From IMG/VR virus record IMGVR_UViG_3300009503_000039, positions 1 to 55,401 of that record: a stretch of DNA of 55,401 nt. The stretch is one strand, 5' to 3'. The notes under the pieces are model-generated. The model did not search any database. It was not told the origin of the DNA and saw only the letters and a program-made list of their open reading frames with translations. Positions 25,401 to 32,470 of the stretch are shown here, piece after piece; position 1 is the first letter of the stretch, and every line of letters starts with the position of its first letter. Origin of the DNA: a virus. A program made the translations under genes and the position numbers.

Positions 25401-25941
25401 ACCTGAGCCTCAATCTATGGAAAAAGCAAAAGGCTCAGATTTACAGGGTGTTGATTATATAGAACCAGAGGGTGGAACAAAAATACAAAGTTCTATTGAA
25501 TCAGACGAATCAAAGAGATTAAAAGAAGAAAATGAGATGTTAAAAAATCAATTAGCTGCGGAACAGGCTAAAAGAGTTTTAGAAAATAAAGTTGCTCGTT
25601 GTAAAGACATTGCTACAAAGATGGCATATAAAGGATTGATAGTTCCTGATGATGCTGAAGTAAAAGATATCCTATTAAAAAGAGCAACGGAAAAAATCAG
25701 TGTTATTGATGCAAATAAAGAATCTTTCAAAAACCAGATTGAGAGACAAATATCAGATTTGATGGCTATGGACGATCATACTTTAGATGCATTTGAAAAA
25801 ACAATCGATAGAATACCTGATAAAAAGACACAAAAGATAGCTATTCTTCAAGATGGAGCAAAACAGCGGCCAGAAGATAATGAATTTTATATTCCGTTTA
25901 CAGTGAATAAGGAAGCATTGAAAAGGTTTGGAGGTAAATAA
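22447..25941 (+). CDS. prohead protease fused to scaffold, with mini-intein
   Basis: An 1,164-codon precursor, 1,013 residues after protein splicing. The protease domain shows a catalytic-type His in VYLNHNSGK (H78), Ser in SAVSMGC (S132) and the ELSIVDAPADP segment of HK97/S78-like prohead proteases. It also has a Cys cluster CQICGN...YCEH. An intein occupies codons 142-292. The long C-terminal part is acidic, has the tandem string VQVTPEAKEKP twice and a Cys-containing module (VCPSCFKNML). It ends in a coiled coil (LKEENEMLKNQLAAEQAKRV), as expected for a scaffold. Such fused proteins build the prohead and then digest the scaffold. It sits directly upstream of the capsid genes. Confidence 0.85.
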   Translation: MFIKYGTLEIIDSSGDLEEIVDINGIGHIVEEKKGPWLYCRARALTCDKPNGNRDIFPKDEVKKAYQSFIGRGVYLNHNSGKVENAIGKIIDAYFVDTDPNDVHVECLFKINKEMFPDICKRIQNGLMSAVSMGCIIQRSECVLPTTNVYTLDGWKQIKDIRVGEQVLTHTGKFRRVLATSRRSAPEKLIRIRYKIANDDKHIGTLILTDNHPVLTERGWIKAIDLESTDKISIMAKNGYEFKFVDLVGIEVLDNIHPNRDRVSGASAFTVVCNLQVEKDESYIAEGVVVHNCQICGNIARNPSEYCEHLARYRGQKFNVKRDENGKYIEAVLDPNGQEEANEISHDITYTELSIVDAPADPTAEIKTIWASIDEKFRKMAMLLTDEINKKIDSKFDELVKTMSSNNSLDSKEVKNMVEAKKKDEPDIGVQVTPEAKEKPTFKTDDKDIPADISVQVTPEAKEKPKVEKTDEDVIGVQEETKTAEAKDVDLDLGRGVGGSGRRGNPKTDEERAETHGVSVEDLPPRGTGLGKGKGIKDEDKESKTVEEKESETEVNEILKDVRKKIEKVFEEALKKTKSMVIYKIFKSAVRSNILELNEELEENEVEEIVNKVEETAVAEATEDAMQELNVKIAADVEEEKPKIDVRLDIKRDNLEDEYIVSEDGKDVMSSTVKDVFGKSAIQNIAYAISPEYLQLLKTAAQEYGKDAILAIWAASEDSDALSKAKKYFTKAYPDKKYVIEWIKKHKEKVQKPSNVKLEMTKVADVTSSNVEGQTLPLEQSEVSSEPVEEFTTQQIEEFENVTHNLIEGLSDEELDIATDFIAEELSTETKRYKPEGLVKLASVCPSCFKNMLEAAKEAARKGRTMSEAAKKGLWKKFKGSKKKCIESMEGKVSNPAAYCRWLEGEVTGEYGPTRTKPGKKKVCEQEGEIKEAASNEKGTSYVKAERPGEFLPDVDLSKETKRVLSGDKGELKGNKFVEPEGGSKPEPQSMEKAKGSDLQGVDYIEPEGGTKIQSSIESDESKRLKEENEMLKNQLAAEQAKRVLENKVARCKDIATKMAYKGLIVPDDAEVKDILLKRATEKISVIDANKESFKNQIERQISDLMAMDDHTLDAFEKTIDRIPDKKTQKIAILQDGAKQRPEDNEFYIPFTVNKEALKRFGGK
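22870..23322 (+). other. mini-intein inside the prohead protease
   Basis: A 151-residue Hint domain. It starts with Cys (CVLPTTNVYTLDGWKQI, block A), has the TDNH of block B, and ends with block F/G text YIAEGVVVHN before a Cys +1 residue. No homing-endonuclease domain is present. The insertion point is immediately before the first Cys of the CQICGN zinc-type motif, a conserved site where an insertion would block function until spliced. Confidence 0.93.
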
Positions 25942-26122
25942 AGTTAGAAAACTTGATGTTTAATCAAGTAAAGTAATACTATATGTTAATAGTTAAAAAT
26001 CTAAGAAAGATGTATAGTTCTTAGAGAACAGTTAAAGTATAAGTAAAAGGAAAGCTTAGTAGCTTTCAGATGTAGAAAGTAAGATTTTACTATTAAACAT
26101 AGACTTAAATAGGGAGTAGAAA

Positions 26123-26566
26123 ATGGCTCTCAAAGTTGTTAAGGAAGTTAATAGGTTACAAGGCTTGAAAGTTGCTCCTGGATTGACAATTTGTGCAGGT
26201 CAAGTTGCTAAACTGTTATCTACCGATACTGCTGGGGAAACCGCAACAGTAGGTAACACAGGTCCATATATAGGGCTATTTATGGACACTAATATCTCAA
26301 CAGGACTTGGACTGAATCAGCGTGATGAAACATCAGGTTCTGGTCTGGTTTCTGTTATGACAAATGGTGGTTATGTTTTAGTCTGGAATGATGGACGCGG
26401 TTCTCCTTATGTTACTACAGATACGTATACAATCGGCGCTGCATTGTATAGTGACGAAAACGGTAGAATAACTACATCAGGTTCAGGTACTACCAACTTG
26501 GTTGGATATTGCACAAAAGTCCCAGCAAGTGCAACAGATAGTCTTGGAATTAAACTCGTAGTTTAG
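26123..26566 (+). CDS. capsid decoration/stabilising-type protein
   Basis: A 147-residue protein rich in Gly, Thr, Ser and Val with a beta-sandwich-like pattern and few charges, directly upstream of the major capsid gene. Position, size and composition fit a head decoration protein of the type that binds capsomers. Codon use is less AT-biased than in neighbours, as in the capsid gene, consistent with high expression. The start ATG follows GGGAG. Confidence 0.65.
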   Translation: MALKVVKEVNRLQGLKVAPGLTICAGQVAKLLSTDTAGETATVGNTGPYIGLFMDTNISTGLGLNQRDETSGSGLVSVMTNGGYVLVWNDGRGSPYVTTDTYTIGAALYSDENGRITTSGSGTTNLVGYCTKVPASATDSLGIKLVV

Positions 26567-26638
26567 CGAGAAAATAGTAATTAGTAATAAAAAGATCTAA
26601 AATATGATCGAAAAATAATTGTTCTTTGAAAGAAAAAC

Positions 26639-28443
26639 ATGGAGACTCAAATTGATCCTAGAGTACTAGATCAAAAGCTCGAAGCTTTAATGAGTACTCC
26701 AGGTGGATGGAACAAGATCGCTCAGCAGATAAATTGAAAAATTGTGTCTGAGATTATGGTGACATAATCATGGAATGTGACTATATCAGTCAAAGTCCTA
26801 CGAGATAGCATCAAGAGGATCAGACTGAGGAAAGATTAGAAACTAATTATAGTTTCAGTATCCCCAGAGACTATACGTCACACATCTCGGTAATGAGATG
26901 AAGATATAGTCCGGTCTGCATAGTAATATGCAGAGTTAAGCAGAAATGACTTAACTTCTAGAAATTTTTAAAAATTTCTAGAATAACAAAAACGGCAATC
27001 TCCCATCAAATATGACTTGCTTTATGAAGGGAGAGCTCGTCAGATTTTCAGAGTTCACACCCTTGCACAGGGAGAACCTGCAATCTTTGATCGAGATATT
27101 CGTGTTCCATCATATAAGCTTTCCAAAAGAGGTCTGCCTCCAGAACTTTATATCGAATCTGACAGGATAGAGGTAAATACATTCGAAATTGCAACTGTTC
27201 CTAAGATTCGTTATGAGGAACTGGTTTACAGGCGATTTGACGTATTGAACAGGGCTTTAGCATAGCTTGGGCCCTCTCGTCAGCAATGACGATGTACAAA
27301 ACTTTACTATATGCAAAGACGTCCTTATTTTAATAAGGATAATTTGCAGGAAAGATTATTTTATGAAGATACAATGTAAAGAAGAAGAAAATTGGTTAAT
27401 ATCAGAATATAAGAAAGTCGGTTATGATTACTTAATTATTTAGGTAAGAGGTATAAAGCATAGTAAAAGATAAGATTTTAAACTTCATAAAATAAAATCC
27501 TCAGAGACTATACGTAAAGCTCCTATATTGTTATATAGGATGAAGACATAGTCCGAACTATAGGTATATATAAAGCTATAGAGTTAAGCAGAAATGACTT
27601 AACTATTTATAATATAACTTATTATAAATATAACACTATCGCAAGAACGTGCTAAATCTCAGATAATGGAGATTGAAGATACTGAGATGCTTAGGATTCT
27701 TGATGTCGCTTCAACTGCGGTAAATAGTGCAGTTGTAGAATCAAGTTCTGATGGAAAGCTTACACTTGACTCATTAGGTCTAGCTTTTGCAGCAATTGAA
27801 TCTAGACGTTTGGTTCCAGTTACAATACTTATGCATCCTTTTCATTTGAGAGATCTTAGAACATTTAACATTCAGTCAACTGGGTCTAAAGTGTTCGATG
27901 AGATCACTCTCTATGAAGTATTGAAAACTGGAAAAGTAGGAACAATTTGGAATGCTCAGGTTTTGACCAGTCCACTAGTTAATCCTGCAAAGATATATGT
28001 CTTAAATTAAAACGCTAGGACATGTAAAATCTGACTATATCGGTGGAACTCCTACGAGATAACATCAAGAGGACAATACCGAGGAAAGATTAGAAACTAA
28101 TTATAGTTTCAATATCCGTAGAGACTATACGTCAGACATCTCAGTAATGAGATGAAGATATAGTCCGATCTGCATAGTAATATGCAGAGTTAGACAGAAA
28201 TGGTCTAACACGTCTTTAAAATAGACGATTAACAAAAATGGTGCTGCTCCTGAATTTGTGGGAGTTATGCCTATAAGGATAGACGTAACAGTGAAACCAT
28301 TCGACAATGTCGAGAAACTTTATGTTACTTTCAGCTGCTTTGAGAATGTTGGATTTTGCGTAGTTTTTTCTCATGGCATTGTTCAGATTGCTTTCACAGG
28401 TACTCCTTCTGGTGGATGGCCTAGCTACGGTCCAACTGGTTAA
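26639..28443 (+). CDS. major capsid protein, split by three group I introns
   Basis: No single frame encodes the protein. Four exons, 26639-26730, 26995-27256, 27642-28002 and 28241-28443, total 918 bases and give a continuous 305-residue protein. Exon 2 contains SPIKYDLLYEGRARQIFRVH and exon 4 APEFVGVMPIRIDV, text typical of myovirus/HK97-fold capsid proteins. The gene lies after the protease/scaffold and a decoration protein, exactly where the capsid gene belongs. Each 5' splice site ends in T paired with G of an internal guide, and each junction restores frame. The third junction may be off by one base (Cys or Phe at the joint). The ATG follows a weak site (GAAAGAAAAAC). Confidence 0.9.
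26731..26994 (+). ncRNA. group I intron 1 in capsid gene
   Basis: 264 bases with no open frame. P1: exon CAGAT pairs with guide GTCTG, with the conserved U-G at the splice site. P10: exon GCAAT pairs with ATTGT just before the guide. P2 is GATTATG-GTGA-CATAATC. P7 is GACTATA/TATAGTC with P8 CATCTC/GAGATG between. A P9 hairpin (TCTGCATA/TATGCAGA) and GTTAAG/CTTAAC follow, and the last base is G. The layout is that of class IA introns. Nearly identical to intron 3. Confidence 0.93.
27257..27641 (+). ncRNA. group I intron 2 in capsid gene
   Basis: 385 bases. P1: exon AGGGCT pairs with guide GGCCCT, with U-G at the splice site. P10: exon CAAG pairs with CTTG. P7 is GACTAT/ATAGTC with P8 TCCTATAT/ATATAGGA. 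It shares the GTTAAG/CTTAAC hairpin with intron 1 but is otherwise diverged and about 120 bases longer. The extra part contains a 26-codon frame (27363-27443) that may be the remains of a homing-endonuclease gene. Confidence 0.92.
28003..28240 (+). ncRNA. group I intron 3 in capsid gene
   Basis: 238 bases. P1: exon ATGTCT pairs with guide GGACAT, with U-G at the splice site. P7, P8 and P9 are the same as in intron 1. The distal hairpin is GTTAGAC/GTCTAAC, a compensated change relative to introns 1 and 2 that supports the fold. P10 is short, so the 3' boundary could be one base off. Confidence 0.9.
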
Positions 28444-28490
28444 ATTCAGCATTCTGATTGTTTCATTGGTTTAAAAGCTAGAACATAAGA

Positions 28491-28517
28491 GGGAGAGTGG
28501 CCAGAGGACACTCTCCC
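28491..28517 (+). terminator. GC-rich hairpin after capsid gene
   Basis: GGGAGAGTG (28491-28499) pairs perfectly with CACTCTCCC (28509-28517). No T-run follows, so it may be a partial terminator, or a 3'-end stabiliser that raises capsid mRNA over downstream genes. Confidence 0.55.
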
Positions 28518-28535
28518 AATACGTGTAATCCAACG

Positions 28536-28580
28536 TTAAGGTTAATGCAGATAAGAAGAATGTCTGCAAGTAAACCTTAA
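28536..28580 (+). promoter_or_regulatory. 5'-UTR hairpin before the 28594 gene
   Basis: TTAAGGTT (28536-28543) pairs with AACCTTAA (28573-28580). Inside it TGCAGA (28546-28551) pairs with TCTGCA (28563-28568). The element ends 2 bases before the CGGAGG ribosome binding site, so it could control translation or protect the processed 5' end. Confidence 0.45.
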
Positions 28581-28593
28581 ATCGGAGGTTTAA

Positions 28594-29379
28594 ATGAAGA
28601 AATATTTTTCAAATGTTCAGGGAGTTTTGACGATTGCGGATTTGATATTTACAGATCCAGTTACCAGAGAGCAAAGAATATTATTATTAAAACCTGGAGA
28701 ATCTATTCCAAATACTGTTCCGACTGAGGAAATAGAACGTTCAGCAAAAAGCGGAGTTTTAAAAGTTTTATTAGAAAAAGGAATGATAGTAGAAAAAGAA
28801 GTTCAAGAAACACCTACTATTCAATCTAAAGAAGAAACTCCAGAGGCAATAATTTCTTCAGGCGGAACTTTAACAGCAACAGAAATTCCAAAACAAGAAA
28901 AAGTGGTATTGCAAGGTGAAAAAGTTATAGAAGGATCAGATGTTCAAATTAAATATGGGTATTTAAGCCCTTCTTCTAAAGAGGGAAAGAAAATTGCAGA
29001 AAAAATAGAAGAGATAGAAAAACAGAGAATTAAAAGTGAACCTGAAGTTGAAACAGAAGAAAATGAAGCTTCTGAAGCTGAACCTACGGCAGAAGCAACA
29101 GGATATTTAACTCCTGATAGTGAAAGAAAGAAGTCAAAAGAAGATGAATTTGATTCTATATTAGGTTTAAAGAGTGAAAAAAAAGAATCTAAAGTAAAGG
29201 AAGAAAAAACAATATCGCTCGAGGAATTTAGAACATTGAAGTTATTTCCTCAATATAGCGTAATAGCTCATTGTAATAATGTAGACTTTTTGAAACAGAT
29301 AGCGGATGATGAAAGTTTACGAGAAGAAATTCGAAAAAGAGCAAGAAATAGAATAAAGAGAATTAGTAATGTCGAATAA
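28594..29379 (+). CDS. virion-region protein with acidic linker and C-terminal repeat domain
   Basis: A 261-residue protein after CGGAGG. The N-terminal 70 residues form a compact domain (VQGVLTIADLIF). A long Glu/Ser/Pro-rich linker containing the repeated phrases YGYLSPSS and TGYLTPDS follows. It ends with a 45-residue module (LKLFPQYSVIAHCNNVDFL) closely related to the end of the 30668 protein. It is probably a virion component, by position. The family is not recognised. Confidence 0.65.
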   Translation: MKKYFSNVQGVLTIADLIFTDPVTREQRILLLKPGESIPNTVPTEEIERSAKSGVLKVLLEKGMIVEKEVQETPTIQSKEETPEAIISSGGTLTATEIPKQEKVVLQGEKVIEGSDVQIKYGYLSPSSKEGKKIAEKIEEIEKQRIKSEPEVETEENEASEAEPTAEATGYLTPDSERKKSKEDEFDSILGLKSEKKESKVKEEKTISLEEFRTLKLFPQYSVIAHCNNVDFLKQIADDESLREEIRKRARNRIKRISNVE

Positions 29380-29385
29380 GCTTAG

Positions 29386-29405
29386 GAGATTTAAAAATCT
29401 CTTTT
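29386..29405 (+). terminator. weak intrinsic terminator
   Basis: GAGATT pairs with AATCTC and is followed by TTTT just after the stop of the 28594 gene. A second hairpin, AGTTTGAG (29408-29415) with CTCAAACT (29430-29437), follows directly. Together they separate this gene from the holin. Confidence 0.5.
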
Positions 29406-29501
29406 AAAGTTTGAGGACTGAAAGTAGTTCTCAAACTGGAATTATATTTTATTAGATATAAAATTGATAGTATAACGATAAATACATAAAAAGGGGTAAA
29501 T

Positions 29502-29984
29502 ATGCTTGATGATTTATTTAGTTTTAAAGCATTATTTAATACTACAGCAACGGATATTTCTACTTTAGAAAGACTATCGCCAGCAAATGGATTCTGCTTA
29601 AAAAGTTGTATTGCTGGGATGATAGGAATGCTTACATTTATGTTTGGGAAAATTGATGTGGTTTTTAAGGCATTAGTGATTTTTATAGTTCTTGATTATA
29701 TATTTGGTTTGTCTGTAGCTATAATTAAAAGAGAAGTTAGTTCAGATATTGGAAGAAGAGGAATTATAAGAAAAGCGTGCTTTTTATTAACTGTTATGGT
29801 AGGTGTATGGTTAGATAAGTTTTTAAATTCGGGAGAGATTTGTAAAAGAAGTATTATTACAGTTCTTGTTCTAAATGAAGTTAGTTCGATTCTCGAGAAG
29901 CTTGAATTTTTAGGTGTGAGAATACCTTTGATTCGAAACTTATTAAAAGTTACAAAAAGCAATAAGAAATGTCATTTAAAGTAA
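29502..29984 (+). CDS. holin, TcdE / phage_holin_4_1 type
   Basis: A 160-residue membrane protein after AAAGGGG. It has hydrophobic segments at about residues 35-50 and 54-72, then the family signature: VLDYIFGLSVAIIKRE, SSDIGRRGIIRKACFLL, a third membrane helix, and NEVSSILEKLEFLGVRIP. Family members form the membrane lesions that release endolysin. No endolysin gene is recognisable in this window, so that partner is presumably elsewhere. The N-terminal 30 residues are longer than usual. Confidence 0.88.
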   Translation: MLDDLFSFKALFNTTATDISTLERLSPANGFCLKSCIAGMIGMLTFMFGKIDVVFKALVIFIVLDYIFGLSVAIIKREVSSDIGRRGIIRKACFLLTVMVGVWLDKFLNSGEICKRSIITVLVLNEVSSILEKLEFLGVRIPLIRNLLKVTKSNKKCHLK

Positions 29985-30064
29985 TATCAGTTTATTTGTA
30001 ATATCATATTTAGTAACTTCAATTACAACAGTCCAATCATTATAAAATATATTAGGAAATAAAA

Positions 30065-30652
30065 ATGATGAGAGATCTAAATGTAGTAATTCCGAAAGAT
30101 AAAAATCTTCAACCTATAAGTATTATAGCTGGAGTTTGTCAATCTAATGTTAAAGAAGTATTAGATGAAATAATTCCAATCAATGTTACAAATAATGGTA
30201 AAGTTAGTACTTATGATTCTCACACAGAAGATATAGATAATAGACTTATTAAAGGAACGGCTATTGTTCAAGCTAATAATTATATTTGGAATGTTAATAG
30301 TTTAGCATGGGAAAAAGCAACTGGTTCTTTAACAGAAGGACAAAATGTAACAGTCAATAATTTCCCATCTAGTTATAATATTAGAGATTTTTATACAAGC
30401 GGTGAATATTTAAATGATCAAAATGGAACTGGAGGAGTTTTAACTTTTAATTTTTCTACAATAATGGATAAAGTAGTAATATTAAGTGCTGGAGGTAATG
30501 CCAGAGTAGATCCTTTTGGAGGAACTCCATCACAAACATCCGGTATTCCTTGTCCTGATGGAAGAATTTTAGAATTACCTGTTAGAACAAGTTCTGTTAA
30601 AGTTTATAGTCCACTTTTAACAACAATAAGTGTATGGGGATATAAATATTAA
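30065..30652 (+). CDS. probable virion protein
   Basis: A 195-residue protein with a beta-rich composition (many Asn, Thr, Val, Gly) and no enzyme motif. The style resembles head fibre or decoration proteins, and it lies between holin and other structural candidates. The start is ATG 30065 or the next codon. The family is not recognised. Confidence 0.6.
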   Translation: MMRDLNVVIPKDKNLQPISIIAGVCQSNVKEVLDEIIPINVTNNGKVSTYDSHTEDIDNRLIKGTAIVQANNYIWNVNSLAWEKATGSLTEGQNVTVNNFPSSYNIRDFYTSGEYLNDQNGTGGVLTFNFSTIMDKVVILSAGGNARVDPFGGTPSQTSGIPCPDGRILELPVRTSSVKVYSPLLTTISVWGYKY

Positions 30653-30667
30653 AGACGGAGGTAGGAT

Positions 30668-31177
30668 ATGGCAGAAAAATTTGTAATTAAGCGGAACTGG
30701 GATGATGTAATTATAAGAGTGGCAATTGATGACAAAGAAGTAAGAATAGAAACATCAATTGACGCTTTTCAGCGAAAATTAGAAGATTATTTAATAGAAT
30801 CTTTGCCAAGATTGACTTGGCATTTTAGAAGATCAGCAATAAATGAGAAAATAAGAAAGTCTTTTAAAGATGCTTTTTTTAAAATTACTAGAGAAATGAA
30901 AGAAGAGACTATTAAAGTGGTAGAACAACCAATAGTATCTAAACCTGTAGTTGAAAAAACACCAAAAATTGAAGAAGAGGTTATAGGTTTACAGAACGAT
31001 AAAATAAATGATTTTAAAAAATTACCTTTATTTACTCAATATAGTATTATAGCTCATTCTGAAGATATAAGTTTTTTACAATTAATTATAGATGATATAA
31101 CTTTTAATTCAGATTTAAAGAAAAGAGCTCAAAATAGGATTATAAGAATAAAAAATGGCAAATACAACTATTCGTAG
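30668..31177 (+). CDS. protein sharing a C-terminal module with the 28594 protein
   Basis: A 169-residue protein after CGGAGGTAGG. The N-terminal half is basic (LTWHFRRSAINEKIRK). The C-terminus LPLFTQYSIIAHSEDISFL and following residues match the end of the 28594 protein at most conserved positions, including a final basic helix. The two paralogous modules may be capsid- or DNA-binding anchors. The 3' end overlaps the start of the next gene by 23 bases. Confidence 0.65.
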   Translation: MAEKFVIKRNWDDVIIRVAIDDKEVRIETSIDAFQRKLEDYLIESLPRLTWHFRRSAINEKIRKSFKDAFFKITREMKEETIKVVEQPIVSKPVVEKTPKIEEEVIGLQNDKINDFKKLPLFTQYSIIAHSEDISFLQLIIDDITFNSDLKKRAQNRIIRIKNGKYNYS

Positions 31178-32201
31178 TGAGCAAATTCGTGATGGAACAA
31201 TTACAGATGCTGATATTAGTTTAACAGCAGGAATATCTGAAACTAAATTAGCTCTCGATTATCATACTGCCGGGTTATCGCAAACACTCTGGACAGCTAT
31301 TCGTAATGTACAGAGTGCAGCTGATCACTCTCTTTTACAGAATCTTGATTATGCCGTTGCTGGCCATACAGGTTTTGCTGGTACCGATGTTATTAATACA
31401 TTCACACATATTCAAGCATTTCAATCTGGTATTACAAGTACCGGATTAATATATGCAGATCAATTTCAAGGTGATGGGAGTTTATTGACTAATATTCCTC
31501 AAGGAACATTAGACCACAGCGCTTTACAAAATCTTGAGTATTCAGTCTCAGGTCATACAGGATTTGCCGGTACTGATGTAGAGAATACTTTTTCTGGAAT
31601 TCAAACATTTTCTGATGGAATTACTAGTACAAAATTATCTACGTTTACAGCTGGTATAACTTGTTCTAGTCCAATAATATTTACAGGAATTCCATCTTAT
31701 GAAGGAGAAAGACCGCAAAGAAATATAGTTTTAACAGCAGCTGGTGGGATACCTGCAACTACAAACGGCCCGGCTCAAACCAAAGTAGCGGGAACAAATT
31801 TTGAATATTATGTTTTAGATTATGATGCAACAACAAATGAAACAGCATATTGGAATTTATCTGTACCTCAAAATTATGCAGATGATAGTGATATTGCGGT
31901 AAAAATATTCTGGAAAGAATCAACATCGCAATCAAATGCTAATGTTATATGGAAATTAGGAATTCTTACAAGAGATGAAGATGACACATGGGACTCGCCA
32001 TTAAGTTATTTTTCCCTTGACGCAAGTAATACAAAAAATGATAATACAAAGGTCGCAGTTGCGACAGGGCATTTTACTTTAGGATCTGGAAAACAAAATA
32101 ATGATTTGATTATAGGAATACAGAGAGATGCAGTAAATGATACATATACAGCAGATGCAAGATTTTTGAAAGCAGTAATTTTGTATGATATTAAGAATTA
32201 A
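31155..32201 (+). CDS. repeat-containing fibre-like virion protein
   Basis: A 348-residue protein. Two copies of an approximately 28-residue unit (DHSLLQNLDYAVAGHTGFAG and DHSALQNLEYSVSGHTGFAG) lie in the N-terminal half with GITST repeats, the kind of low-complexity shaft seen in phage fibres. The C-terminal 150 residues are a beta-rich domain ending in AVILYDIKN. It may be a head fibre, given its distance from the tail genes. The start overlaps the previous gene. Confidence 0.65.
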   Translation: MANTTIRSEQIRDGTITDADISLTAGISETKLALDYHTAGLSQTLWTAIRNVQSAADHSLLQNLDYAVAGHTGFAGTDVINTFTHIQAFQSGITSTGLIYADQFQGDGSLLTNIPQGTLDHSALQNLEYSVSGHTGFAGTDVENTFSGIQTFSDGITSTKLSTFTAGITCSSPIIFTGIPSYEGERPQRNIVLTAAGGIPATTNGPAQTKVAGTNFEYYVLDYDATTNETAYWNLSVPQNYADDSDIAVKIFWKESTSQSNANVIWKLGILTRDEDDTWDSPLSYFSLDASNTKNDNTKVAVATGHFTLGSGKQNNDLIIGIQRDAVNDTYTADARFLKAVILYDIKN

Positions 32202-32217
32202 AAATTAGGAGGAATAA

Positions 32218-32460
32218 ATGACAATTTTAGATAGTCAAGTAATAGAAATACAAAAAAAGAAAATTGAGATAGAGATGCTTCAAAACAAAATTGAGGAATT
32301 AAAAAGTTCTCAAGAAGCAGAGTTGGTAAATTTAGATAAAGAATATAATCTAAAGAAACAAGAATTAATAGATGCTCAAAAAATTGCATTGTCAGATTTG
32401 CAAGAGCAACTTAAAGTATTGCAGTCAGAACTAAAGACATTAATGGATAGTATAAAGTAA
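32218..32460 (+). CDS. short coiled-coil protein
   Basis: An 80-residue, almost uninterrupted coiled coil rich in Lys, Glu, Gln and Leu, after AGGAGGAA. It lies 16 bases after the fibre-like gene and 10 before the LamG protein. It could be an oligomerisation partner for either. No family is assigned. Confidence 0.6.
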   Translation: MTILDSQVIEIQKKKIEIEMLQNKIEELKSSQEAELVNLDKEYNLKKQELIDAQKIALSDLQEQLKVLQSELKTLMDSIK

Positions 32461-32470
32461 GGAATGATTT

